The notes beneath the pieces were generated by a model. The model saw only the letters and a list, made by a program, of their open reading frames with translations. It made no database searches and was not told the origin of the DNA. Shown here piece by piece: positions 38,093 through 47,162 of a stretch of 64,000 bases of DNA (position 1 is the stretch's first letter; each line of letters starts with the position of its first letter). The translations under genes and the position numbers were made by a program. The DNA is from Nitrosomonas sp. sh817 (GTDB lineage: Bacteria; Pseudomonadota; Gammaproteobacteria; Burkholderiales; Nitrosomonadaceae): contig NZ_CP133083.1 of assembly GCF_030908545.1 (NCBI RefSeq), forward strand, positions 1 through 64,000, written 5' to 3'.

Positions 38093-38453
38093 GATCGCGC
38101 TGACGATGCTATCAGCAAGGTTGCCGCATATAAATACATGGAAGAATTAGAAATTTATTGATGATTATTGAGATTTTAACTTCAATCCGTATTATACTCC
38201 GTGCAAGATTTGGATTTACGAACATCGCTAATGATCACAAATTTGTGAGCAAACCGAATGTTGATTGCCTGCTTAGCCTGTTCCGCTAGAATGCTTCCTT
38301 ACGTATCAACTTGATGCTGCGACATCTCTGTTAACACCTCTTATTGCGTAGCACTTTGATTTTTTAGATGCCCTTTTGGCAGTTTTCCTCTTCCGTTTGC
38401 CCTATATGTCCTCCCATTGCGGGATGACAGCTATTAATCCTCTTTGGAGTACT
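38093..38453 (+). promoter_or_regulatory. Promoter and long leader of rhlE
   Basis: A 361-base gap without a supported gene. Candidate promoter: TTGAGA 38168-38173, 16-base spacer, TATTAT 38190-38195, giving an untranslated leader of about 250 bases. TCACAAATTTGTGA at 38235-38248 is a perfect 14-bp palindrome inside that leader. DEAD-box helicase genes often have long regulated leaders (for example cold-shock control), so RNA-level control is plausible. Confidence 0.4.
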
Positions 38454-39809
38454 ATGTCTTTTTCTACTTTCGGCTTGTCCGATGAAATTATCCGTGCGGT
38501 TACCGAACGCGGTTATACCACACCAACACCCATCCAGGCGCAAGCCATTCCAGCCGTGATGGCGGGCGGCGATTTGCTCGCCGGTGCGCAAACCGGAACC
38601 GGCAAAACCGCCGGTTTTACCCTGCCGGTTCTGCACCGGCTTTCCGACAAAAGTATCAAGGGGCCGTCCAGCGGACGTCCGCCGATACGGGCGCTGATTC
38701 TGGTGCCGACGCGCGAACTCGCGGCTCAGGTTGAAGAAAGCGTGCGCGACTACGGCAAATACCTGAAATTGAGCTCGATGATGATGATCGGCGGCGTGAA
38801 TATCAACCCGCAAATCACCCGCCTGAAGAGCCGGGTCGATATCCTGGTTGCTACACCCGGACGGTTATTGGATCATGTGCAGCAAAAAACGCTGAGCCTG
38901 TCTCAAATTGAAATCCTTGTGCTGGATGAAGCCGATCGCATGCTCGATATGGGATTCATCCGGGATATCAAGAAAATACTCGCTTTGTTGCCTAAGCAAC
39001 GGCAGAACTTATTATTCTCGGCGACTTTCTCGGACGAAATCCGGGCGCTGGCGGATAGTCTGCTCAACCAGCCGGTTCTGATCGAAGCGGCGCGCCGTAA
39101 TGCAATCGCCGATAAGGTTACGCATGTGGTGCATCCGGTGGATCGCGAGCGCAAGCGTGAACTCCTCGGGCATTTGATTAAGCAACATCGCTGGTCGCAG
39201 GTGCTGGTATTTACCCGCACCAAGCATGGCGCGAATAAATTGGCGGAATTTCTGACCAAAAGCGATATTCCGGCACTTGCGATTCATGGCAATAAAAGCC
39301 AATCGGCGCGCACGCAGGCATTGGCAAAATTCAAGACGGGCGATTTGCAAGTCCTGGTTGCCACCGATATCGCCGCGCGCGGAATCGATATCAGTGAGCT
39401 GCCGCACGTCGTGAATTTTGAACTGCCGAATGTTCCCGAAGATTATGTTCATCGCATTGGCCGCACCGGCCGTGCCGGCGCGGAAGGCGATGCGGTGTCG
39501 CTGGTGTGTGTCGATGAAGCAAAACTGCTTACCGGGATCGAGAGACTGATTAAGCATCAATTGCCGAGTCAGGTCGTGGCGGGTTTTGAACCGGATCCCC
39601 GGATTAAAGCGGAGCCGATTACCAATGGCCGGGGCCGCGAACCGCGAAGTGCGAGTGCCGCGCCGTCACGTAGTCCTTCCAAAAACCAGGGCGGTAAAAA
39701 GCAATTCGGGCAAAAACCGGCGAATGGGAATGTTGCGAATTCATCGCGCCGGCGTTTCAGCGAACCGCGACGTGCTGCTGCGGGACGCGGATCCAGCCAT
39801 GCTGTTTGA
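38454..39809 (+). CDS. rhlE: ATP-dependent DEAD-box RNA helicase RhlE
   Basis: Unwinds RNA during ribosome assembly and mRNA decay. From ATG 38454 (TTGGAG upstream; earlier in-frame starts rejected) the protein has 451 residues: Q motif [26 protein letters not shown] region, Walker [32 protein letters not shown], then RecA-2 motifs [21 protein letters not shown] and [10 protein letters not shown]. The C-terminal 80 residues are basic, low-complexity ([13 protein letters not shown]) as in RhlE for RNA binding. Confidence 0.93.
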   Translation: MSFSTFGLSDEIIRAVTERGYTTPTPIQAQAIPAVMAGGDLLAGAQTGTGKTAGFTLPVLHRLSDKSIKGPSSGRPPIRALILVPTRELAAQVEESVRDYGKYLKLSSMMMIGGVNINPQITRLKSRVDILVATPGRLLDHVQQKTLSLSQIEILVLDEADRMLDMGFIRDIKKILALLPKQRQNLLFSATFSDEIRALADSLLNQPVLIEAARRNAIADKVTHVVHPVDRERKRELLGHLIKQHRWSQVLVFTRTKHGANKLAEFLTKSDIPALAIHGNKSQSARTQALAKFKTGDLQVLVATDIAARGIDISELPHVVNFELPNVPEDYVHRIGRTGRAGAEGDAVSLVCVDEAKLLTGIERLIKHQLPSQVVAGFEPDPRIKAEPITNGRGREPRSASAAPSRSPSKNQGGKKQFGQKPANGNVANSSRRRFSEPRRAAAGRGSSHAV

Positions 39810-39837
39810 AACCGCTTGAATCAGGATTTGGCCGGAA

Positions 39838-40305
39838 TTAAAGGCCATTTCCCGAAGCGGGCGGAATACCGCGTAATCTAAAGCCTGGTTTGATGCCGCG
39901 CTGATCGAACCAGCCTTGATTCATTTCCAGCGCGTAGCGCACCGGCTTGATCGAGCAGTTCGAGCGTTCGGTGTGCGGTTCCATATCCTTCAGGTTCACA
40001 ATCGTGCCGTCGTCGTCGAGAAACGCGATGGTCAGCGGAATCAGCGTATTGCGCATCCAGTAGCAGCGTATTTCCGGTGATTGGTATACGAACAGCATAC
40101 CCTCGTTGACACCCATCGACTGGCGGTGCATCAGGCCAATACTGTGCTGCTGATGCGTTTGCGCCACTTCAGCCTGAATCACGTACATCCCGGCGGTCAA
40201 TTCGACAGTCGGCAAGCGCGGTTGCGTCCCCTCTTGCGCGATAGCCGTGCTGGCTGCCAGCAGACTCGATGCAGCAATCATCCTGAAAAATCCGAGTTGC
40301 TTCAC
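39838..40305 (-). CDS. DUF192 exported protein
   Basis: 155 residues with a signal peptide (cleavage near AIA-QEG) and the DUF192 core: EVAQTHQQHSIGLMHRQSM, MLFVY, RCYWMRNTLIPLTIAFLDDDG, YALEMNQGWF. Family function unknown, periplasmic. Start overlaps the stop of the RND pump gene by four bases, so it is the last gene of that operon. Confidence 0.88.
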   Translation of the reverse strand: MKQLGFFRMIAASSLLAASTAIAQEGTQPRLPTVELTAGMYVIQAEVAQTHQQHSIGLMHRQSMGVNEGMLFVYQSPEIRCYWMRNTLIPLTIAFLDDDGTIVNLKDMEPHTERSNCSIKPVRYALEMNQGWFDQRGIKPGFRLRGIPPASGNGL

Positions 40306-43300
40306 AATGGCTTTCCTTCATCGGATTGCGCAGGCGGATCCGCTTGCGGCTGCGGCAATGCAACGGTTTCTGCCGATCCCGATCCGGTTTCGGACAACGG
40401 CGGTTTGTTACGTTGCGTCAGCTTGCCGATCAGCACAAAAAACAGCGGCACGAAAAAGATCGCCAGGAACGTTGCCGCCAGCATGCCGCCGAATACGCCG
40501 GTGCCGATCGAATGGCGGCTGGCCGCGCCCGCGCCGGATGCAATCACCAGTGGCAGCACGCCCAGAATGAACGCCATCGACGTCATGATGATCGGGCGGA
40601 AACGCAGCCGCGCGGCTTCCAGCGCGGCGTCGATCAATGGCATTCCTGCCGCATGCCGCTGATTGGCGAATTCCACGATCAGAATGGCGTTTTTGGCCGC
40701 CAATCCTATCAAGGTCACCAATCCGATTTGAAAATAAATATCATTGGTCAAATCCCGCGCCCAGATTGCCAGAAAAGCGCCCAGAATCCCAAAAGGGATC
40801 GCTAAAATAACCGCGAATGGGATAGACCAGCTTTCGTACAAGGCGGCCAGCACCAGAAACACCATCAGCAAGGCAAAAGCGAACACGTAAGTCGATTGTC
40901 CGCTCGCCTTCCGCTCTTGCAAGGAGATGCCGCTCCAATCGATCGAATATCCTTTCGGTGTCAAAATTTCATCGGCGACTTGCTGCAATGCTTCAAGCGC
41001 TTGTCCCGAACTGTAGCCGGGCGCCGCGCCGCCCAATATGAGCGCTGAATTGAATCCGTTGAAATGCGTCACCGGATCCGGTCCGCTATTGAACTCGGTG
41101 GTGACCACCGAATCCAGTGGAATCATGGTGTGCGTGGTACCCGACCGGGCGCGCACATAAATCTTGCTGATATCATCCGGGTTGGAGCGGTATTCAGGCA
41201 ATGCTTCGGTCTGCACCCGGTAAATGCGGCCGAATTTCACAAAATCATTGACATACAGATTGCCAAAATAAGCCTGCATGGTATCGAATATCTCCGAAAT
41301 CGGAACACCCAGCGCCTTGGCGCGTTCGCGGTCTACCGTCGCGAACAGCCGCGGCGCGCTGATGCGGAAATTGGTGCTGGCCACTGCGATTGCCGGATGT
41401 TCCGTGGCTTTGGCGACAAACTCCTGCGCCACTGCGGCAAATTCAGCGAAATCGCCGCCGCCGGGATCCTGCAATTGCGCTGAGAAGCCGCCGGTAGAGC
41501 CCAAACCGGGGATCGAGGGCGCATTAAAAGCCAGAATCAATGCTTCCGGTATTTTGGCGAATTCCTGATAAGCTGCCGCGATCAGGCCGGGCACCTGTTC
41601 GTCGGCATGCGCACGTTCGTCCCAATGATGCAACGGGATGAACATCGTGGCTTGATTGGTTCCGCGAGTACCGAAAACAAAATTCTGTCCGGCCAGCGTG
41701 TCGGTGGAATGCACCGCCGGATTGGCTTGAAAGTACCCTTCAATTTTTTCCAGCACCTCGATGGTACGCGTCATGGAAGCGCCTTCCGGCAATTGCACGA
41801 CGGTGATGAAATATCCTTGATCCTCTTCCGGCAGAAAGCTTCCTGGAATGGTTTTGAACAGACCCGCGATAACCAGTATCAGCATCGTGAAAATGGCAAG
41901 TGAAATCACGGATCGTTTGATGACGGCCCCAACCGCTCCGGTATACCTTGTCTGAGCCCAATCAAAAAACCGGTTGAACGTTTCCCAGAATCGCGCGGGC
42001 GTGCCATGGCTTGGCTTGAGCACCAAGGCGCACAGCGCCGGGCTGAGCGTCAATGCGACAAATCCGGAAATAGCCACGGATAGCGCAATGGTGATGGCAA
42101 ATTGCTTATACAATTCGCCGGTGATGCCACCTAAGAACGCCACGGGCACAAATACGGCGGCCAGTACCAGAACAATGGCAATCACCGGCCCGGTTACCTC
42201 GGTCATGGCTTTTATTGCCGCATCCCGGGGCGAAAGCCCGCCTTGGGTCATATGCCGCTCGACATTTTCCACGACGACAATCGCATCATCCACCACGATA
42301 CCGACGGCCAGAACCATACCGAAAAGCGTGAGGGTATTGATCGAGAATCCCAGCATATCCATGCCAGCCAGCGTTCCGATCAGTGAAATGGGCACGGCGA
42401 GCGCCGGAATCAGCGTGGCGCGCCAGCTTTGTAAAAACAGAAAAACAACCAGAATGACCAATATCAATGCTTCGGCGAGTGTCTTGACGACTTCCCTGAT
42501 AGATACATCAATGAACGTCGTCGTGTCGTAAGGGATATCGTAAGACACACCGGCCGGAAAGCTGTTGGAAACTTTATCCATTTCATCGCGAACCCGCCGC
42601 ACGGTGTCGAGCGCATTTGCGCCCGGCGACAGAAAGGTGAGTAAGAACGTATTGGGTTTTCCATTCCACCGTCCCTGCAAATCATAGGATTGCGCGCCCA
42701 ATTCCACGCGCGCAACATCGCGCATGCGCACCATGGCGCCATCCGGATAAGCGCGGATAATCATGTCTTCAAATTCCCTGACTTCGCTCATACGGCCGCG
42801 GGTAATCACCGGTATGGTCAATTCCGTGCCATTGGGCGTAGGTTCGCGGCCTATTCTGCCGGCTGGGAAATCCCGGTTCTGCTCTCTGACCACGGATGCA
42901 ATTTCGGTGGGCGTGATATTGAGTTGCGCCATGCGAACGGGATCGAGGATCAGCCGCATGGAATAATTTTGTCCGCCGAAAATAATCGCATCCCCGACAC
43001 CGGGAAGCCGTTTGACGTTATCGAGAACGCGCAGCAAAGCATAGTTTGAGAGAAAAACGGTGTCATGCTTGGGATCGGAGGAACTCAACGCAATCACCGC
43101 TAGTAAATCGGGCGATGTTTTTTTGACGGTAATGCCCTGCCGCACAACTTCATCGGGCAGTTGCGGTTCAGCCAAACGCTGCCGGTTCTGCGTTTGCACC
43201 TGCGCAATATCCACGTCGGTTCCAATCTCGAACGTGAGCTTCATGGTCATATGCCCGTCGTTCGTGCTGGTCGATTCATAATACAAAAGATTATCGATGC

Positions 43301-43514
43301 CCGGCAGTTGCACTTCGATGGGCCGCGCCACCGCTTCCGCCACGACTTCCGCGCTGGCGCCGGGATAATCCGCGTCGATCTGCACCATCGGTGGCGTAAT
43401 TTGCGGAAATTGCGCGACGGGTAGCTTCTGCAAAGCAACTAAGCCGATGACGACAATGATAATGGACAGGACCGAGGCGAAAATGGGCCGGTCAATGAAG
43501 AAATGAGAATTCAT
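40302..43514 (-). CDS. RND multidrug efflux transporter, HAE-1/AcrB type
   Basis: Proton-driven inner-membrane pump of 1070 residues with the AcrB layout: TM1 (FIDRPIFASVLSIIIVVIGL), two large periplasmic loops and twelve helices. The proton-relay aspartates are in VVDDAIVVVENVERHM; the repeat-half helix reads LVTLIGLAAKNAILIVEFA. Pairs with the periplasmic adaptor (stop/start overlap of four bases) and the outer-membrane channel upstream. Substrate cannot be inferred. The Pro-rich cytoplasmic tail (PQPQADPPAQSD) is normal for the family. Confidence 0.95.
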   Translation of the reverse strand: MNSHFFIDRPIFASVLSIIIVVIGLVALQKLPVAQFPQITPPMVQIDADYPGASAEVVAEAVARPIEVQLPGIDNLLYYESTSTNDGHMTMKLTFEIGTDVDIAQVQTQNRQRLAEPQLPDEVVRQGITVKKTSPDLLAVIALSSSDPKHDTVFLSNYALLRVLDNVKRLPGVGDAIIFGGQNYSMRLILDPVRMAQLNITPTEIASVVREQNRDFPAGRIGREPTPNGTELTIPVITRGRMSEVREFEDMIIRAYPDGAMVRMRDVARVELGAQSYDLQGRWNGKPNTFLLTFLSPGANALDTVRRVRDEMDKVSNSFPAGVSYDIPYDTTTFIDVSIREVVKTLAEALILVILVVFLFLQSWRATLIPALAVPISLIGTLAGMDMLGFSINTLTLFGMVLAVGIVVDDAIVVVENVERHMTQGGLSPRDAAIKAMTEVTGPVIAIVLVLAAVFVPVAFLGGITGELYKQFAITIALSVAISGFVALTLSPALCALVLKPSHGTPARFWETFNRFFDWAQTRYTGAVGAVIKRSVISLAIFTMLILVIAGLFKTIPGSFLPEEDQGYFITVVQLPEGASMTRTIEVLEKIEGYFQANPAVHSTDTLAGQNFVFGTRGTNQATMFIPLHHWDERAHADEQVPGLIAAAYQEFAKIPEALILAFNAPSIPGLGSTGGFSAQLQDPGGGDFAEFAAVAQEFVAKATEHPAIAVASTNFRISAPRLFATVDRERAKALGVPISEIFDTMQAYFGNLYVNDFVKFGRIYRVQTEALPEYRSNPDDISKIYVRARSGTTHTMIPLDSVVTTEFNSGPDPVTHFNGFNSALILGGAAPGYSSGQALEALQQVADEILTPKGYSIDWSGISLQERKASGQSTYVFAFALLMVFLVLAALYESWSIPFAVILAIPFGILGAFLAIWARDLTNDIYFQIGLVTLIGLAAKNAILIVEFANQRHAAGMPLIDAALEAARLRFRPIIMTSMAFILGVLPLVIASGAGAASRHSIGTGVFGGMLAATFLAIFFVPLFFVLIGKLTQRNKPPLSETGSGSAETVALPQPQADPPAQSDEGKPL

Positions 43515-44728
43515 GGCGTACTTTGTTGATTGGGTTCCTCGGCGCTATGGGCTGACGAGGCTGTTTCTTTCTGACTGGTTACAGGATCGACCTGGGCGCC
43601 TGGAAGGATCCGGAAGAAACCTTCCACCACCACCCGCTCCCCAGGGCGCAGACCTTCTTCGATCAGCCATTCCTTTCCACGCCACATGCTGGCGCGGATA
43701 GCTCTGAGTTCCGCTTTGTCTTCCTTGTCGATGACATACACAAACGAACCGCTGGGTCCTTGCTGTACAGCGCGTTGCGGAATCAGGATGGCTTCGGTGC
43801 GGGTATAGCCTTTAATGCGGATCTTGACGAACTGGCCGGGATAAAAATAGGATTGTCCCGGCGCGAAAGCGCCTTCAGGATTGGGAAATACAAATCGTCC
43901 CTGCAATGTGCCCGTTTCAGGCCGCAAAGCAACATCTGCAAAATCGAGCACGCCTTCCTGCGGATAGACACTGCCATCCGAGAAAGTCATGACGCCGCGT
44001 AACTGAAAAATATCCGGCCGCTGCACCTTTTGCTCAGCGAGCTCACGGCGGCGGCGCAGAAGATAGCTCTCGGGAACACTGACGTTGACATACATCGGAT
44101 CCAGCTGGTCGATGGTTGCGAGAAGCGTTTCCTGAGCGGAAATCAATCTTCCCTCATAGAAATGGCTGCGGCCAATGCGGCCGTTTACCGGCGCGGAAAT
44201 CGCTGTATTATCCAGGTCAAATTTGGCTTTGATCAGATCGTTCTGGGCCGCTTCCAGGAATGCTTTGGCGCCGCGAACCTCGGCTTGCGCGTCATCGACA
44301 TTTTTTTTACTGACCGCTTGCTGTTCCAGCAATGGCAGCACGCGCGCCAAATCCTGCTTGGCTAGATCGAGCCGCGCCTCGGCTTGCGCCACTTTGGCTT
44401 TGGCGCTGAGATAGATGGCTCTGAACGGAACCGGATCGATCAGGTATAGCTGATCGCCCTTTTTGATATTGCGGCCTTCGGTAAAGAAAACCTTTTTGAT
44501 GATCCCGCTGACTTGCGAACGGATCTCGACCGGGCGGAAAGCCTCCGTTTGTCCGATGAATTCCGGCTCATCCTGAATCACTTGCGTGATTACCGTAATG
44601 ATTTCGACTTGCGGGGCCGGTGCAGCAACATCCATCGGTGCTTTCTCGGCGCAACCGGTCACAAGAGCCAGGCAAAATCCGATACACCAAAAGATTCTAT
44701 CCGTGTTTCGCCGCATCGATAACTTCAT
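43511..44728 (-). CDS. RND efflux periplasmic adaptor (MFP, AcrA type)
   Basis: Membrane-fusion lipoprotein: signal with lipobox TGC near residue 26, then lipoyl half motifs (IRSQVSGIIKKVFFTEG and NTAISAPVNGRIGRSHFYEG), helical hairpin between them, and beta-barrel/C-terminal parts (LIPQRAVQQGPSGSFVYV). ATG 44728 chosen; an alternative start at 44761 adds 11 residues. Links pump and outer-membrane channel. Confidence 0.92.
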   Translation of the reverse strand: MKLSMRRNTDRIFWCIGFCLALVTGCAEKAPMDVAAPAPQVEIITVITQVIQDEPEFIGQTEAFRPVEIRSQVSGIIKKVFFTEGRNIKKGDQLYLIDPVPFRAIYLSAKAKVAQAEARLDLAKQDLARVLPLLEQQAVSKKNVDDAQAEVRGAKAFLEAAQNDLIKAKFDLDNTAISAPVNGRIGRSHFYEGRLISAQETLLATIDQLDPMYVNVSVPESYLLRRRRELAEQKVQRPDIFQLRGVMTFSDGSVYPQEGVLDFADVALRPETGTLQGRFVFPNPEGAFAPGQSYFYPGQFVKIRIKGYTRTEAILIPQRAVQQGPSGSFVYVIDKEDKAELRAIRASMWRGKEWLIEEGLRPGERVVVEGFFRILPGAQVDPVTSQKETASSAHSAEEPNQQSTP

Positions 44729-44778
44729 GGTTCTACATTCTTTATTAAGCATCATGTTCAATCATCAGAATTATAAAA

Positions 44779-45336
44779 TCACGCGCCGGCAACATGTTTC
44801 TTAACCCAGGCAATATAGCGATCCATCCAGTTTTGCAGGAATTGTCTGCTGCCCGCGCCGATATCCCCGTTTGCATCGAATAACCCCTCTTTCATTTGAA
44901 TAAACGCTTCGGGTTGGCCCAGTGTTGGTACGTCCAGATACGCCAGAATATTGCGCAAGTGCTGCTGTGCCATCGCTGTGCCAATAGCGCCTACCGATAC
45001 ACCGAGAACACCGGCGGGTTTGCCCGACCAGGCGCTTTGGCCATAGGGACGGGAAGCATGATCAATGGCATTTTTAAGTACGCCGGGGATTGAGCGGTTA
45101 TATTCCGGTGTGACAAACAATAACCCATGCGCTGCGCCGATCTCGGCCTTCAACCGTTTTACCGGTTCTGCCGGATTGCTGTCATCATCCTGATTATAAA
45201 GCGGTAGATCATCAATCCGGATGTGTTTGAATGAAAACTCCGGGGGCGATAATTTGGCCATGGCGTGCGCCAGCTTGCGATTAAATGAATCCCGGCGAAG
45301 ACTGCCCGTAATGACAGCGATTTGATAGTCATTCAT
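44779..45336 (-). CDS. NADPH-dependent FMN reductase family flavoprotein
   Basis: 185 residues with the flavodoxin-like ITGSLRRDSFNRKLAHAM FMN-binding start and FVTPEYNRSIPGVLKNAIDHASRPYG, the family signature. Reduces quinones, chromate or azo compounds in known members. It lies between the channel gene and the adaptor gene of the RND operon (42 and 17 bases), so its product may act on the pumped compounds. Confidence 0.92.
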   Translation of the reverse strand: MNDYQIAVITGSLRRDSFNRKLAHAMAKLSPPEFSFKHIRIDDLPLYNQDDDSNPAEPVKRLKAEIGAAHGLLFVTPEYNRSIPGVLKNAIDHASRPYGQSAWSGKPAGVLGVSVGAIGTAMAQQHLRNILAYLDVPTLGQPEAFIQMKEGLFDANGDIGAGSRQFLQNWMDRYIAWVKKHVAGA

Positions 45337-45378
45337 GATGATTCCCTCCGTGTTGATGCGTGTTAGTTCAGTATAGCT

Positions 45379-46791
45379 TTACTTGGTATCATTATCGCGG
45401 CCGCTTTCCGGTGTCCATCCGCCACCCAGCGCATTGTATAGCTGAACAACGGATACCAGATGAAAGCGCTGCGCCGCGCTCAGCGAGAATTCAGCGTCAA
45501 ACAGATTGCGTTTGGCGAGCAACACATCGACATAGCTGGTAATACCGCCTTGATAGCGCAGGTTTGCAATGTGCAAAGCCGAGTGCAGCGCGTCAACTTG
45601 TTGTCGCTGCGCCTTAAGTTGCTCGCTGATGGTGCTGATCGCCACTAATGCGTCTTCTACTTCTTTGAATGCGATCAGAATCGTTTGTTCATATTGCGCT
45701 AATGCCTGTTTTGCCTGCGCTTCCGCGGCACGCTGCTCAAAACCGAGACTCTGCGCATTGAGCAATGGACCCGCTAAACCCAGACCACCGACACCGAACT
45801 CGCTGCTAGAAAGGAGCAGATTGGATAAAGCCGGGCTGGCCACGCCGAGAAAACCGGTAATCGAAAGTTTCGGAAACCGTGCGGCTTTGGCCATGCCGAT
45901 TCTGGCGGTGGCGGCTGCCAAAGCTTGTTCCGCCTGAAGAATATCGGGGCGGCGTTGCAGCAATTCGGACGGCAGGCCGGCGGGCACTTCCGGCGGAACC
46001 ACCTGCTCTGTCAGCAGGTGCCTGCGTGCTATCGCTACCGGGTTTCTACCCAGCAACACACTGAGTTCATTTTCTTTTTGCACCACCCGGCGTTCAAGTT
46101 CGGCTACCCGGGAAGCTGCATTCGCGCGCTCCGCTTCGAATTGATCCAGATCGAGGCGCGAAATGATGCCGCCTTGCAGTTGCGCGCGCGAAATAGCAAC
46201 GGATTCTTCCCATGAAGACAATGCGCGATGCGCAATATCCCGCTGAATGTCAAATTGCAAAAGATCGAAATAGGATTGCGCGACTGCGCTGATGAGCGCC
46301 AGGACGATCGCGCGGCGATTCTCCTCCCGTGCCATCAGTTCGGCGCGGGCGGCTTCGTTGGAGCGACGAATCCTGCCCCAGATATCGATTTCCCAGTTTA
46401 GCGTGCCCCGCCCGAAATAGTTGAAAGGCGTCGGGAAGCCGGGAATTCCAAAACCTCCCAGTGTGCCAAACGCCGGTGCGTTCGCATCGTAATCCACATG
46501 AGGCGCAAAATCCATGAGCGCAATGCGCGATTTCGCCTGAAATTCCTCGACACTGGCGATAGCTCGTTTGAGATCCTTATTCTCCTGCAACGCCTGCCGG
46601 ATCAGATGTTGCAGTGTCTCGTCCTGCAACAGTTCCCACCAGCGCATGTTGGCAATCGACTCTCCCTCGACCGGATCGAGCCGGAATTTCTCCGCGACAT
46701 CGACTTGCGGACGAATAAAATCAGGCCCCATCGCGCAAGCGGTGAGGAACAGGATGGGGAAAATGATTAAAGTGCGAAACCAGCGGTGCAT
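45379..46791 (-). CDS. Outer-membrane efflux channel (NodT/OprM family)
   Basis: 470 residues: lipoprotein signal (FLTACAMGPDF, lipobox Cys at about residue 19) and two TolC-like repeats with the family motif GPDFIRPQVDVAEKFR at the start. First gene of the five-gene RND operon (channel, FMN reductase, adaptor, pump, DUF192) transcribed leftward. No adjacent regulator gene is seen, which is unusual for such operons. Confidence 0.93.
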   Translation of the reverse strand: MHRWFRTLIIFPILFLTACAMGPDFIRPQVDVAEKFRLDPVEGESIANMRWWELLQDETLQHLIRQALQENKDLKRAIASVEEFQAKSRIALMDFAPHVDYDANAPAFGTLGGFGIPGFPTPFNYFGRGTLNWEIDIWGRIRRSNEAARAELMAREENRRAIVLALISAVAQSYFDLLQFDIQRDIAHRALSSWEESVAISRAQLQGGIISRLDLDQFEAERANAASRVAELERRVVQKENELSVLLGRNPVAIARRHLLTEQVVPPEVPAGLPSELLQRRPDILQAEQALAAATARIGMAKAARFPKLSITGFLGVASPALSNLLLSSSEFGVGGLGLAGPLLNAQSLGFEQRAAEAQAKQALAQYEQTILIAFKEVEDALVAISTISEQLKAQRQQVDALHSALHIANLRYQGGITSYVDVLLAKRNLFDAEFSLSAAQRFHLVSVVQLYNALGGGWTPESGRDNDTK

Positions 46792-46970
46792 GGGATTTAT
46801 TTGAACGTTAAAAATGACGCCTAAATGGATTACAAAAATTGATAATCACGAGATTATAGACTATCGACGATATCTGGACGTGTTGATTATATTGACTACT
46901 CGTTAAACAAGAAATGCAGATATTATTGATGGTAGTAATATTCCCGTGATCTGAGAAGGAAGTCATTGCC

Positions 46971-47162
46971 ATGAATAAAAAGGAATTAATTGCGGAAGTA
47001 GTGAAATTACCCCCAGCCGAGCGCTTTGCAGTGATCGATGAGCTTCTGCATAGCCTCGACCGTATCGATCCCCAGCTGAATCGCATTTGGATCGAAGAAG
47101 CTGAGGGCCGCTTGCAAGCTTATCGTGCCGAAAAAGTTAAGGGAGATCGACTTCGAGTTTGA
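46971..47162 (+). CDS. Addiction-module antitoxin (TIGR02574 type), C-terminally altered
   Basis: 63 residues: IAEVVKLPPAERFAVIDELLHSLDRIDP and WIEEAEGRLQAYRAEKVKG match the family of small antitoxins that precede RelE/ParE toxins. Members usually continue after KVKG with several more residues (an A-E-V motif); here DRLRV and stop follow. The toxin gene is missing and the end overlaps the convergent TPR gene by 26 bases, consistent with truncation by a recombination joint. AGAAGGAAG precedes the ATG. Confidence 0.75.
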   Translation: MNKKELIAEVVKLPPAERFAVIDELLHSLDRIDPQLNRIWIEEAEGRLQAYRAEKVKGDRLRV

